IMG/VR virus record: IMGVR_UViG_3300036766_000374
Span: 1 to 33,626 of that record
Length of the DNA stretch: 33,626 nt
DNA from: a virus
Reading direction: 5' to 3' (one strand)
The notes below the pieces were generated by a model, which was not told the origin of the DNA, did no database searches, and saw nothing but the letters and a program-made list of their open reading frames with translations. Made by a program: the position numbers and the translations under genes. Shown here piece after piece: positions 14,645 through 24,401 of the stretch (position 1 is its first letter; the number at the start of each line of letters is the position of its first letter).

Positions 14645-17600
14645 TGGCAATTTTTGATAGTTTATCATACGGCTCTGGGAATAATTCTGCAGATGCAGCT
14701 TTATCGCTTATCTTGAGTCTTATTCCAGAGGTTAATAAAGTCCAAGGTCAGGCAGCTGTGTCTGATGTTCAGGGATATTTGTCAAAAATACAAAAGGGTG
14801 TTTCGTCCTCTTTTAAAACTATGGGGGATGAATCTGATCAACTTGTTTCACGTGTTCTTGGAGCTGTTGGTGCAGGAGGATTGCTTCAGCAGTTATGGAA
14901 TGGTTCAGGCTCAACTATTTCTAAATGGGGAGTTGTTGCTCTCCCTGCTTTCTTAGCTGGAATTTACTCGCCTTACAAAGAAATGATTGACAAGATGGTA
15001 TTTGATAATTCTCGTTTCAAAGATAATTATGATGATATGTCTAGTTATATTTTGAAAAAGGGAATTAGGTTTGATACACATGAAATCAATAGTGCTATGA
15101 AAATTATTATGAAATCTGGTGCTCCTTCCTTGAATGTTGTTAGACAGTTAACTACTCAAGCTCTTGATCTTACTAAACAATTAGGGTTATCTGCTGAGAG
15201 TGCTGCTGGTCTTGTTGGTGAAATGTCTCAGATATGGGGGTTTGATAAAGGTCAAATTGATCATATTGCTACTGCCATCTCTGTTGTTTCTGCAAATAGT
15301 ACAATGTCTGCTGAAGAAGTTGCGAAATTAAATATGGAATTGTTGAAGACTACAGCTGGTTACAGAGGATTTACTCACTCTACTAAAGAGGCAGCTAAGG
15401 CACAAGAAGAAGCACAAGTACAGTTACTTGCAGTTTCTGGTGCGCTGAGTAAACAATTTATAGATTTCAATGTTATAAACAAAGGTCTTAAAGATATCAA
15501 TGAATCATATAGCTCTGCTGGTATTTCAATGAAGGCATTTGTTAAAACTCAAATGAATCTCTCAGAAAAAGAACTAACTCAATTATTCTGGGATCCTACA
15601 AAAGCAGCAGAGGCATCTATGACAGTTGCTACAGCTATGCAGAAACAATTAAGCGATGGTATAGATCAGACAATGAATCATACAAAGGAAGAGCAAAATG
15701 AGATAAATCGAAATAATGCTGATAGCATACATATGAATATGATACAACTGGAATCAATGACTGGTATTCATATGGAGTTTGCTGAGGCTATGAGATTGTC
15801 AAAGATGAATGCGAAAGAAGCTGAACGAGAAATAAGCAAAATGATGTTAGCTGCTAAAGATACAAAAAGGCTTCAAGATATTCAAAATAAAGCCATGAAT
15901 GACCTTAAACAATTTATAGATGTTTTAAAGCAAATTGGTTTATCAATTTTTGCTGTTATAGGTGCTAAGATCACTCAGATATTAATGCCAGTACTTAATA
16001 TATTTGTTTGGGTTATTACAAAATTGGCAGATCTTTTTGGTGGTGTTGATGATGAGATGGAAAATATTGATAATAAGACAAGAGGAATTCAAATGGTCTT
16101 TGGTGCTATTGGCAGCGCTATCACAACAGTAGTCTCCTATGCAATATTATTAGGTAGTGCTATGGCGTTTGTTAGTCTTGTTTCAGGAACAGTTCTTAAA
16201 AATTTTATAGCTTCAGGTAAGGCTATTTTAGAAAATATAAGGAATGTTGGTCTTTTACAAGCTATTAAAGGTAAGGTTATTGGAGTTGGACAAGTAGGTG
16301 GAGAAATATTACAAACTGGAATTGATAAGGTTATGGGGAAAAGTAAATCCCCTGAAGTCACTGTACTTGAAAGAATAGAAAAGGTTTTAATAGACTTAAG
16401 GCATCTTTCAGGTGGTGGTAAAAGTAGTATGTTCCAGAAGACTGATGAACATTTTGTAAAAGGGGAAATGGATAAATATAGTAAGTTTAATACTCCTCCT
16501 TCTGGTGGTGTTATGGGTGGTATTGTAACCCCAAAAGTTGAGCAGACTGCACATAGATTTGGTGCTATTGGTAGTGTTGTAAGTAATGGTATTGCAATTC
16601 CAAAAGTTGAGCAGACTGCACATAGGTTTGGTGCTATTGGTGGACACGTTGGGGGAATTGGTGTTGATGAAAAGTCTCTTAGTAAAATGAAAGATGCCAC
16701 AAAAATGATGAAAATTCATGGTCAGGAAGTAAAGGAGTCTTTTTGGGCAGCTGGTTTTGCAGCTCAAAGAGGTGGGAAAACTATTGATGGTGTATTTCAT
16801 TCAAATACAAAAGCTGCTTCACATTCATTTAAAGTTTTAGGTACTGGTCTTAAAGATACAGGGAATAATTTTAAGAAAACTGCTGGTATATTCGGGGAAG
16901 GTCTTATTGGTCAGAAAGGTATGACATCCCTTAATAAAAGCGTTGATGTGATTGGCACTGGGTTTACAAAGATTGGTAATACAGCAAAAACAGGTGCAAA
17001 AACTGCTGGTGATGCACTGATAAAACTTGGCCCTAAATTTAAAGACATTGGTGGGAAAGTAAAGGAAGGAGCAAGTACGATATCCAAAGCCTTTAATCTT
17101 GACCCAGTATGGAAGAAAGTATCTGGTAGTTTTGATAAATTTATGAATACTGGTATGGTAAAATCTGTTGGTAAAGGAGTTAGTTCAGCAATAAAGACTA
17201 TTGGTGCAGCTATGCCTGGTGTAACAGGTGCAATAACTAAATTTGCTGGTGCAGCCACAGAATCAGTTGCTGGTGTAGTTAACACTGCTATGAGTGGTAT
17301 TGGTGAAGCTATGGTTGGTAATGTAAGTTTTATAGAAGCTCTTGTCCCAGCGTTGTTTAGTCCTGTTGGTCTAGCCATTGGTGCTGCTATGTTACTTGGT
17401 GCTGCTGGAGTGATGAACAACAAAGATGCGTGGATGAAATCCTGGAATGAAGGTGATATAGCTGGAGCTATAGGTGGAGTGATTAAGGGGTTCTTCAAAG
17501 GGCTGACCGTTGATCTTTTTGGTTATGCTGTTGCAGCTATGGAATTTATTGTCAAAGCTATTTTTGGTGGTGATAGCGATACTTATAAAGCATTTAAGCA

Positions 17601-19071
17601 ATTTACTGACACTATGATGAGGGTGTTTAATTCAGTTTTTAATATTATATGGAAAGTTATAAAATTAGCATTTGTTCCTTTAAGGATTGCAATAGCAATC
17701 CTCGCTGTGCCACTTCAAGCTATCTTCTGGTTATTTGGGAAAGTGTTTGAAGGGATTGCATGGGTATTTGACAAGATAGGTGGTTTTATTGATTCTGTTG
17801 TAAAAGCAATAGATGGTTTTATTAGTTTCTTTACTGATGGTATCCAATTACTTGTAGATTTAGTAAAGAGTATATTTACTGGAAACTTCTCAGAAGTTCT
17901 TGGTAAAATAGGGGAGCATATTTGGAAAGGCATAAAGGCATTTGGTGGACTCATACTTGATGTTATACTATGGCCTTGGAAAATGGCACTGAAATATATA
18001 CAACTTGTATTCAGAGTAGATAAATGGATTCTTGGAATGCTTTGGTCAGGTGTTAAATCAATTTTTAGTCTCCTTATGTGGCCATTTAAAATGTGGTGGG
18101 CAGCAATGAAACTTATTTTCAGAGTAGATAAATGGATTCTTGGAATGCTTTGGTCAGGTGTTAAATCAATTTGGGCTGTTTTAACATGGCCTTTCCGAAA
18201 GGCATGGGAATGGATAACAAGTTTATTTAGTGGTGATAAAAGTATTGGGTTATTGATTCTTGATGGGTTAAAAGCAATTAGTGGTTTTATTATTGATGTT
18301 CTATTATGGCCATTTAAAAAGATATGGAACTTTATAGGATCATTGTTTGGTGCTGATAATCTTGGTTCAATGATTGTTGATGGACTTAAGGCTATAGGTG
18401 GATTTATTATTGATGTCTTGACTTGGCCTTTCAGGAAGGTATGGGGTTGGATATCTGGTTTATTTGGCAGTGGAGAAGGTAAGGGTATTGGGTTATTGAT
18501 TCTTGATGGGTTAAAATCAATAGGTAGTTATTTATTTGATGTAATAACAGCACCATTTAAAAAAGCATGGGAATGGATTAAAGGTTTATTTGGTGGTAAA
18601 GGTATTGGGTCATTAATTCTTAGTGGATTAGAAAGTGTTGTTGAGGCAGTTGGATCGGTAATTGGTTCTGTTGTAGGTGGATTAGGGACAGCTGTTAGTG
18701 CAGTCGGAAATGTTGTTGGATCTATCACTGGGGGTGTTACAGATATTATTGGTTCAGCAGTTTCTGGTGTTTCAAATATGATTAGTAGTGATAAAGAAAA
18801 AATAACAAATTCAACTGATCTTACTAACTCAGGTAAGTCTGCTGCAACTGATCTTACTAATACTAGACAAATCAACCCAAAGGAAAATTTAGCTTCTACA
18901 GCAGAAAGTCAAGGCATTACAGGTACTACTGAAACTAAAAGATCTAAAGAACCTCTTGTTGATATTGATCCTATAGTTAAAGCACTTTACGAGTTGATCA
19001 ATATAGTAAGAGGTGGGCAGATTAAGTCAAGACTTAGTAACAATGATATGATAACGGATGGATATTTATAA
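14644..19071 (+). CDS. Tail tape measure protein
   Basis: The longest gene here, 1475 residues, in the normal place between the chaperone and the baseplate genes. Residues 1-430 are mostly helical with coiled-coil character. Residues 430-540 include hydrophobic segments. A Gly/Lys-rich middle has a duplicated PKVEQTAHRFGAIG. Residues about 895-1080 include several strongly hydrophobic stretches. Residues about 1120-1320 are W-rich repeats of the type WPFKKxW. The last 100 residues are Ser/Thr-rich. At about 1.5 angstrom per residue, a rule known for these proteins, the tail would be near 220 nm. It sets tail length and is probably ejected, with its hydrophobic parts meeting the host membrane. 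Confidence 0.9.
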   Translation: MAIFDSLSYGSGNNSADAALSLILSLIPEVNKVQGQAAVSDVQGYLSKIQKGVSSSFKTMGDESDQLVSRVLGAVGAGGLLQQLWNGSGSTISKWGVVALPAFLAGIYSPYKEMIDKMVFDNSRFKDNYDDMSSYILKKGIRFDTHEINSAMKIIMKSGAPSLNVVRQLTTQALDLTKQLGLSAESAAGLVGEMSQIWGFDKGQIDHIATAISVVSANSTMSAEEVAKLNMELLKTTAGYRGFTHSTKEAAKAQEEAQVQLLAVSGALSKQFIDFNVINKGLKDINESYSSAGISMKAFVKTQMNLSEKELTQLFWDPTKAAEASMTVATAMQKQLSDGIDQTMNHTKEEQNEINRNNADSIHMNMIQLESMTGIHMEFAEAMRLSKMNAKEAEREISKMMLAAKDTKRLQDIQNKAMNDLKQFIDVLKQIGLSIFAVIGAKITQILMPVLNIFVWVITKLADLFGGVDDEMENIDNKTRGIQMVFGAIGSAITTVVSYAILLGSAMAFVSLVSGTVLKNFIASGKAILENIRNVGLLQAIKGKVIGVGQVGGEILQTGIDKVMGKSKSPEVTVLERIEKVLIDLRHLSGGGKSSMFQKTDEHFVKGEMDKYSKFNTPPSGGVMGGIVTPKVEQTAHRFGAIGSVVSNGIAIPKVEQTAHRFGAIGGHVGGIGVDEKSLSKMKDATKMMKIHGQEVKESFWAAGFAAQRGGKTIDGVFHSNTKAASHSFKVLGTGLKDTGNNFKKTAGIFGEGLIGQKGMTSLNKSVDVIGTGFTKIGNTAKTGAKTAGDALIKLGPKFKDIGGKVKEGASTISKAFNLDPVWKKVSGSFDKFMNTGMVKSVGKGVSSAIKTIGAAMPGVTGAITKFAGAATESVAGVVNTAMSGIGEAMVGNVSFIEALVPALFSPVGLAIGAAMLLGAAGVMNNKDAWMKSWNEGDIAGAIGGVIKGFFKGLTVDLFGYAVAAMEFIVKAIFGGDSDTYKAFKQFTDTMMRVFNSVFNIIWKVIKLAFVPLRIAIAILAVPLQAIFWLFGKVFEGIAWVFDKIGGFIDSVVKAIDGFISFFTDGIQLLVDLVKSIFTGNFSEVLGKIGEHIWKGIKAFGGLILDVILWPWKMALKYIQLVFRVDKWILGMLWSGVKSIFSLLMWPFKMWWAAMKLIFRVDKWILGMLWSGVKSIWAVLTWPFRKAWEWITSLFSGDKSIGLLILDGLKAISGFIIDVLLWPFKKIWNFIGSLFGADNLGSMIVDGLKAIGGFIIDVLTWPFRKVWGWISGLFGSGEGKGIGLLILDGLKSIGSYLFDVITAPFKKAWEWIKGLFGGKGIGSLILSGLESVVEAVGSVIGSVVGGLGTAVSAVGNVVGSITGGVTDIIGSAVSGVSNMISSDKEKITNSTDLTNSGKSAATDLTNTRQINPKENLASTAESQGITGTTETKRSKEPLVDIDPIVKALYELINIVRGGQIKSRLSNNDMITDGYL
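16531..16641 (+). repeat. 69-base duplication in the tape-measure gene
   Basis: A segment of about 42 bases starting CCAAAAGTTGAGCAGACTGC at 16531 recurs at 16600, nearly identical, 69 bases (23 codons) apart. It encodes PKVEQTAHRFGAIG twice. Confidence 0.85.
18010..18172 (+). repeat. 108-base duplication in the tape-measure gene
   Basis: Bases 18010-18064 recur at 18118-18172, essentially identical over 55 bases, 108 bases (36 codons) apart. Both encode FRVDKWILGMLWSGVKSI. Diverged units of about 40 codons (WPFKKxW, SLFG, IGLLILDGLKAI) continue to about 18640, so the region looks grown by repeated duplication in frame. Confidence 0.85.
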
Positions 19072-19610
19072 TGGGAGCTTCAAGTTTTTCTAGTAGACAA
19101 AACTCAGGTATGGGGATGATCTTAGATGTTGATAGCCCAAGTACCCCTGGTATTTATATAAATGTAGAAAACGATAGTATAACAGATTCAAAAGATGCAA
19201 CCTGGTCACCTACTACTCCAATGTCACGTTCAGCTCCATTGTTAGGTTATGATCATTCTGGGTCAAGAAATGTTGGTTTCTCTTGCGTTATTGCTGCACA
19301 CGATGGTGATGCTATAAAGGTAAAGAAAAATATTCAATTTCTAAAATCGTTTGTTTACCCAGATTACAGTGGTGAATTTATTCGCCCACCTCATAGGATA
19401 TACTTTTCTTATGGACCAAGTGTAAGCATAATCGGGGTTGTCCCAAGTGTAAATGTTACATGGCACACTATGAAGGATAATAGTGGTTATTGTATTGTTG
19501 CAAAAGTTTCTATGTCAATTACAGAAATTAGAGATACTAATATATTAGATTATCTTGATGCAAGAATTGATGACGGAAACTATAGTATAAAAGGATTTGT
19601 AAATTATTAG
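19071..19610 (+). CDS. Baseplate/tail adaptor-like protein
   Basis: A 179-residue protein starting within the tape-measure stop (TAATG). The region from about residue 85 to 155 (SFVYPDYSGEFIRPPHRIYF, IIGVVPSVNVTWHT, VAKVSMSITEI) has the form seen in tail-tube-to-baseplate adaptors of the XkdP or gpU kind: a short P-P-R/H strand, a glycine turn, then V-x-S-V and a final E-I strand. Its position before the gp53-like gene agrees. Family assignment is by pattern. Confidence 0.55.
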   Translation: MGASSFSSRQNSGMGMILDVDSPSTPGIYINVENDSITDSKDATWSPTTPMSRSAPLLGYDHSGSRNVGFSCVIAAHDGDAIKVKKNIQFLKSFVYPDYSGEFIRPPHRIYFSYGPSVSIIGVVPSVNVTWHTMKDNSGYCIVAKVSMSITEIRDTNILDYLDARIDDGNYSIKGFVNY

Positions 19611-19619
19611 GGGGTAAGT

Positions 19620-19964
19620 ATGAGTATAACCAGAATAACTAATGATTTTGCTACACAATTATTTGATGAAACAAATAGATCGTCTTGTACAAATATTTAT
19701 AGAGATGATTCTGGAACAGTATTTTTAGGCTTTGCTGAATATCCTGAAATTACTCAAGATTCCATGCAGGAATATATTACTAGACCTGTAGACTATTTAA
19801 GGTTCGATCTAATATCAGACTTATACTTCAATAACCCATATTTATGGTGGTTTATTTTACACTATAATAATATTACAAACCCATATGATATTGAAGATTT
19901 TGCAGCTTTGGAAATCCCAACTCAAACAGTTTACAATGCATTCATAAAATTAGGATCACATTAA
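19620..19964 (+). CDS. gp53-like baseplate wedge protein
   Basis: A 114-residue protein behind AGGGGGT. YLRFDLISDLYFNNPYLWWFI, followed by HYNNITNPYD and ALEIPT, is the LysM-like pattern of the gp53 wedge family (a D-x-I strand/turn, W-W-x-I, N-x-I-x-(N/D)-P, then L-x-I-P). Such a protein joins baseplate wedges around the hub. Its stop overlaps the hub start. Confidence 0.7.
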   Translation: MSITRITNDFATQLFDETNRSSCTNIYRDDSGTVFLGFAEYPEITQDSMQEYITRPVDYLRFDLISDLYFNNPYLWWFILHYNNITNPYDIEDFAALEIPTQTVYNAFIKLGSH

Positions 19965-22264
19965 TGAGTCTGTTTAATAAAGGTAGCTCATATGTTCCGC
20001 AACCTTATTTAGCATTTGTTAAATTTAAACTAGATGGTGTAGAACACCCATCAATTCCCCCAGATAATATCTTAAGTTTTTCTTGTGAAACAAAACAAAA
20101 CGCTCTGGGAAAAATGACACTAAGCTTATTTGATAGAAAATTTATACCTTTGGAATCTCAAATAAGGCAGTCTGGTAAAAATGGTTTTAGTGTACAATGG
20201 GGTTATGTTCAAGGAGTTGAGAGTGCTTGGTTTGATTGTGGTATCTCAGAAATAGTTCCAACATATACTTCCGGTGGAGTTACATTAGAAATACAAGGTA
20301 CAGGTAAGGAAGCAATAAATTCCCACGATAGATTCTTCCCTGGAACAACAAGTGTGGAAACTCATGGAAAGACTATTGGAGAAATTGTCAAAGCTATTGC
20401 TGATTTTAATGGTTGGAAATTGGATATTGAACCTCCGAAATCTGTTATGCAACATGACAGTAATAAGGATACCCATGAAACTCCTATTACTTTTCTAAAG
20501 AAAAATAATCAAACAGATTGGCAATTTCTTTTGGAATTAGCAGACTATGCAAGAGCTGAAAGAGGATCTGCTGGTTATGTTGTTTTTGTTGATCAAAATA
20601 CTAAACCCTACACCCTACATTTTCATCCCCCAAAAACGCGTAATACTATTAAGAGATCGTTTCAGATTAACTGTGATAAGAATACAGAAGTTCTCTCTAT
20701 TAGCCCTCAAGTAAAGCTAATGATGGGATTGAAGATGGGGCAGGCAGGATCAAATATAGTTGGGCTTGATCCTGTAACGAAAGAGGAATTTGATGTATTA
20801 AAGAATCATTACAATACTCCTGAAAAGGAAATAAGTGGTGACGGGGCATTAGCAACTGACCCTGCAACATCTGCTCGAAGAAGAGAAGTACAAGTTGTTC
20901 ATTCTAGAGCTTTAGCAACAACTATAGCTAACCAAGAGTATTATACCCAATCAAAATCGACTTTTGTAATAGATATGGATATTCAAGGAGACCCTTCCTT
21001 GAATGTTGGTGACCGTGTTGATGTGTATTTCTATTCTATGGCATTTAAGGATGCCAATGATAATTACCAGAATGCATACTTAGCAGCTTCAGGTTCATAT
21101 ACCATAATATCTGTTAGTCATAATATTTCTGGTGGTACATATATAACCAAACTTAATCTTAATTCCAGAGAAGTATTTAGAGGTCCCAAAAAGCCTAACA
21201 CTATCATAAATGTCTCTGCAGCTGCAAGCTGGTGCACAAGACGTTCAAGAACGACAATAATGACCTCTGGTTCAAGTTATTATACACCAAGTGGTTCTGC
21301 TTCAGCTGGTGCAATGTATACGGCAAGTGGTTGTAGTGCCGCTTACTCATCTGTTTATTCATCCCCTGCTCGCTCTGGCTTCGGTGGTGGATTTGCAGTA
21401 TCTCTAGGAGGGGGTTCTGGAGGCTATAATTTTGGCCTCCCCCTTGGAGCTTCCACGACTTCTGCTTCCACTTCGTCTGAAACTTACTTTAGTACAGGTG
21501 GTTCTTCTTATAGTAGTTCATCAGTATCAACCACTGAGTCAGGTGGCACTTCTTTTGCTGCATCTATTTCTGGTGGGTATAAGGGATTATCAGGTTCTCT
21601 TTCCTTTGGTTCTGATGGTTCTATGGTGACCTCTACTTCCGCACTCTCATTCCAAGCAATTGGTGGAGGATCTGGTATAACTTTTGAGGGTTCATATGGT
21701 GATGCAGCACAGGTTACTGCAATAATGGGACCTAAACTATCTGATATTTCGGTTGACATTGGTGCTTCTATTGCTGGTGCAAATCTCTCATTAGGTGCAT
21801 CTTTAGGAATTGGTGTAAGTGGAAATTTTGGTGGTATATCTGGTGGTTATTCTTCTGGTTCTCTTGCTCTCTCAGGGTTTGGTATGTCTCTTGGTATTGG
21901 TAGCTCAGGGTTTTCTTTTGCTGGTTCTTTTGGTAGAAGCTCTGTAAACATCTCTCTTGGTGGGACTTCCTTTTCTTCAATGTCAAGCAATACTTATTCT
22001 TCTTACTATTCAAGTTCCTCATACTCTTCTTATTCATCTAGTTCTTCAAGTACTATAACATCTTCAGAAATGTACACTTCCGAATCTTTTACTTCCAGTT
22101 ATTCTAATACGTTTGCCTTTAGTAGTTCATACTATGGTCCAAGTGGTGGTGGAACATATTCTATGGCAGCAGTAACAGCAGGTAGGGATGCTCATGTTTA
22201 TGCACATTCATCCTCTTATATTAGACGAGATGGTTCGTATGCTATCGTACGAGCAAGGATCTAA
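19964..22264 (+). CDS. Baseplate hub protein with a long Ser/Gly-rich C-terminus
   Basis: A 766-residue protein starting in the previous stop (TAATGAG), with AGGA upstream. Residues 1-410 look like a gpD/gp27-type hub: an N-terminal strand domain with PPDNILSFSCETK, a central TIGEIVKAIADFNGWKLDI then WQFLLELADYARAERG, and a last barrel (LNVGDRVDVYF, SYTIISVSHNISGGTYITKL). Residues about 412-766 are low complexity, mostly Ser, Gly, Ala, Thr and Tyr with alternating G-x-S-x patterns and runs such as YSSSSSSTITSS; only the last 25 residues look ordinary. The hub forms the ring at the end of the tube. The long tail is unusual and may be a beta-solenoid or glycine-rich adhesin-like extension. Confidence 0.8.
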   Translation: MSLFNKGSSYVPQPYLAFVKFKLDGVEHPSIPPDNILSFSCETKQNALGKMTLSLFDRKFIPLESQIRQSGKNGFSVQWGYVQGVESAWFDCGISEIVPTYTSGGVTLEIQGTGKEAINSHDRFFPGTTSVETHGKTIGEIVKAIADFNGWKLDIEPPKSVMQHDSNKDTHETPITFLKKNNQTDWQFLLELADYARAERGSAGYVVFVDQNTKPYTLHFHPPKTRNTIKRSFQINCDKNTEVLSISPQVKLMMGLKMGQAGSNIVGLDPVTKEEFDVLKNHYNTPEKEISGDGALATDPATSARRREVQVVHSRALATTIANQEYYTQSKSTFVIDMDIQGDPSLNVGDRVDVYFYSMAFKDANDNYQNAYLAASGSYTIISVSHNISGGTYITKLNLNSREVFRGPKKPNTIINVSAAASWCTRRSRTTIMTSGSSYYTPSGSASAGAMYTASGCSAAYSSVYSSPARSGFGGGFAVSLGGGSGGYNFGLPLGASTTSASTSSETYFSTGGSSYSSSSVSTTESGGTSFAASISGGYKGLSGSLSFGSDGSMVTSTSALSFQAIGGGSGITFEGSYGDAAQVTAIMGPKLSDISVDIGASIAGANLSLGASLGIGVSGNFGGISGGYSSGSLALSGFGMSLGIGSSGFSFAGSFGRSSVNISLGGTSFSSMSSNTYSSYYSSSSYSSYSSSSSSTITSSEMYTSESFTSSYSNTFAFSSSYYGPSGGGTYSMAAVTAGRDAHVYAHSSSYIRRDGSYAIVRARI

Positions 22265-22270
22265 AATTAA

Positions 22271-23128
22271 ATGAAAAATTCAGATATATTAAAAGAACAA
22301 GATAAGTATTTTTCTAATCGTAAACTTTATGGTCACTACAGGGGTATTGTTGAATCAGTTACCGATCCTCTTATGTTGGGTAGAGTAAAGGTACGGGTCT
22401 CAGTAGTTTATGGCACCCCGAATGAGATAGATACTGATCATTTACCCTGGGCTTATGTCTTACAAAATAATTATGGCGGTTCTTATGAAAAGGGTTCGTT
22501 CATTGTTCCTGCTATTGGTTCTGGTGTTGTTCTTGTTTTTGAAGATGGTAATTTGAAGTATCCAATGGTTGTAGGATCTTACTATTCTATGCCTATTGAA
22601 GTCAGAGGGGAGGTTATGGAAGTTCAAGGCCATGTGCTCATAACGAGATTCCCGTTAAAGAGGTCTGAAGCCCCGATAGAAGCTATGACTATGATAAATG
22701 ATAAACCATCAGTGTTGGTTAAATTTAAGTCCGACTTCACAACTTCTTGGGAAGAAGTAAAGGGTAAATTCTTCAATGATGTGAATGCTAATGTTCCAAA
22801 TGATTTTGGAACTGTATTTAGAGATAGATATGGAGTGTTTAAAGATTTTCAAATTGGTAGAATAAATACAGATGACAGAAGAATTAGAATGAGCTTAGGA
22901 AAAGTGTTTGCAGGTTTCCAATTAAAATGGGAGGATTTGAAGAACCATATGGAAATATCTGAAGATGATGATGAAATCAGGATTTCTATTCTAGGGACAC
23001 CTATTTGTGGGTTGAGAATACAAAGAGATTCTGGTGAACTTGTTCTCACTTTCTCTAGAATTGATGTGTTTGGTGATGTTAATGTAATTGGTGATCTTAA
23101 AGTTACTGGAAAGATGGTGGGAGGTTAA
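22271..23128 (+). CDS. OB-fold baseplate spike protein (gp5/gpV-like)
   Basis: A 285-residue protein. Residues 19-110 match the OB domain of the gp5/gpV family: YGHYRGIVESVTDPLMLGRV, LPWAYV, NNYGGSYEKGSF, VPAIGSGVVLVFEDG and PMVVGSYY. No lysozyme domain is present. The last 35 residues have short V-x-G-D repeats (IDVFGDVNVIGDLKVTG), the style of a trimeric beta-helix needle. It should cap the hub and pierce the outer membrane. Confidence 0.85.
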   Translation: MKNSDILKEQDKYFSNRKLYGHYRGIVESVTDPLMLGRVKVRVSVVYGTPNEIDTDHLPWAYVLQNNYGGSYEKGSFIVPAIGSGVVLVFEDGNLKYPMVVGSYYSMPIEVRGEVMEVQGHVLITRFPLKRSEAPIEAMTMINDKPSVLVKFKSDFTTSWEEVKGKFFNDVNANVPNDFGTVFRDRYGVFKDFQIGRINTDDRRIRMSLGKVFAGFQLKWEDLKNHMEISEDDDEIRISILGTPICGLRIQRDSGELVLTFSRIDVFGDVNVIGDLKVTGKMVGG

Positions 23129-23129
23129 G

Positions 23130-24401
23130 ATGACTGATAACAATGAACTATGTGGTTGTACTGAGTCAATAGGGGAGTTTAGTGTTTTATATGCCTATGC
23201 AAACAATATTGAAGATTGTGGAAATACAAGTATTGTTTGTGTAGATATATATGATAATCAGTTATATGTTCTCTTGAATTATGGTTCAGTTTATCCTAAA
23301 TCAAGAGTAAGAGTTTTTGACTTAATTGGAAATTTAGTTAATGATTCTCTTATTGAATCCTCGATAACTTTCACAGGGATGTCCTGTTCTGGGTCAATTA
23401 CATTAAGCTCTGCAGAGTTAAATAGCAACAATAAATACATAAGCAAAATTTATGACTATAATGTAAATGGGATTTTCCTTACTGTTAATGAAATTGATCT
23501 TCTAGAAAACATTATAATAAGTTCTCTGAATGATAACCTTGCAATAGTAAGAAATTTTAATTTATATGGTAAAGGTTCAATCTATTCATCTAGCTCTATG
23601 ACAAAATTATTTGATGTCAATTTGTACCCTTATGGGGTTGCTTACTTCAATAATTGTTATTATGTTTCAGGTGTTATATCAGGAGATCCGGATACATATA
23701 TAATACAGAAGTATGATGGTGGTACCTATAAGTATTTAAGTGATGTATCTAAAAGTGATTTCTCTGACCTAAGAGGACTTGTTGTTGTAGATGACAAACT
23801 ACTTATTTGTAACTCAGCAAGAATAGATGTTTTGAATGAGCTTGAAGATATAGTTTGCTACCTAAGTCACGATAATTCATTCTTTACTTTTGCTCGATAC
23901 GATGGGTATGGTGTGTTATACTTTTGTGACAATAGTAATTGTTCAATAAAGATGTTCACATGTCCAAATTTTAGTCCAACTTCAAACAATTATAATAATC
24001 TCTCTTCATCTTACTCTTTTACACTAACAGAATTTGGTAGTTCCTCAGTTGGTTCCCTTAATATTACAGCTATACAAGAGGTAACGATTAACACAGTAGC
24101 TATAATAAGAGGGAGTAGTGACTTTTCTTTTTTTGATACGTTACCAATAAGTGTGTCAACTGGTGGAACTATTGGGTTGCAGATAACATTTATTCCTTCT
24201 AAAATTGGTGTTCGAAATGGTGTTGCTCTTGTTAATTTTAACGAGTTTCCTCTCAGAGGTATCGCTTTAGACCCTAATGATACAAGTACACTTGGTAATC
24301 CTAATATGCCAGCTGAAGATTCAGATACATTGAATATATTAACAGCTGTTTCAAGCAGTTTTGAAAATATGGAAAGAAACATTCCTGAGGACTGGATTTG
24401 A
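23130..24401 (+). CDS. Propeller-like protein with ASH/HYDIN-type domain
   Basis: ATG 23130 is used because GGGAGG lies just before it (423 residues); the frame also extends into the previous gene. Residues about 15-290 show repeated blade-like strands (LYVLLNYGS, LRGLVVVDDKLLICNS, ARYDGYGVLYFCD), suggesting a beta-propeller. Residues about 300-385 read like an ASH/choice-of-anchor-D immunoglobulin fold: FFDTLPISVSTGGTIGLQIT, FIPSKIGVRNG, then FPLRGIAL. A glycan- or receptor-contacting baseplate accessory is plausible. The stop overlaps the next start (TGATGG). Confidence 0.6.
   Translation: MTDNNELCGCTESIGEFSVLYAYANNIEDCGNTSIVCVDIYDNQLYVLLNYGSVYPKSRVRVFDLIGNLVNDSLIESSITFTGMSCSGSITLSSAELNSNNKYISKIYDYNVNGIFLTVNEIDLLENIIISSLNDNLAIVRNFNLYGKGSIYSSSSMTKLFDVNLYPYGVAYFNNCYYVSGVISGDPDTYIIQKYDGGTYKYLSDVSKSDFSDLRGLVVVDDKLLICNSARIDVLNELEDIVCYLSHDNSFFTFARYDGYGVLYFCDNSNCSIKMFTCPNFSPTSNNYNNLSSSYSFTLTEFGSSSVGSLNITAIQEVTINTVAIIRGSSDFSFFDTLPISVSTGGTIGLQITFIPSKIGVRNGVALVNFNEFPLRGIALDPNDTSTLGNPNMPAEDSDTLNILTAVSSSFENMERNIPEDWI

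Noticed and set aside
16137-18875. Long minus-strand frames opposite the tape measure
   Set aside because: They mirror the repetitive Gly/Ala/Lys codons of the tape measure and lack ribosome sites; shadows of the real gene.
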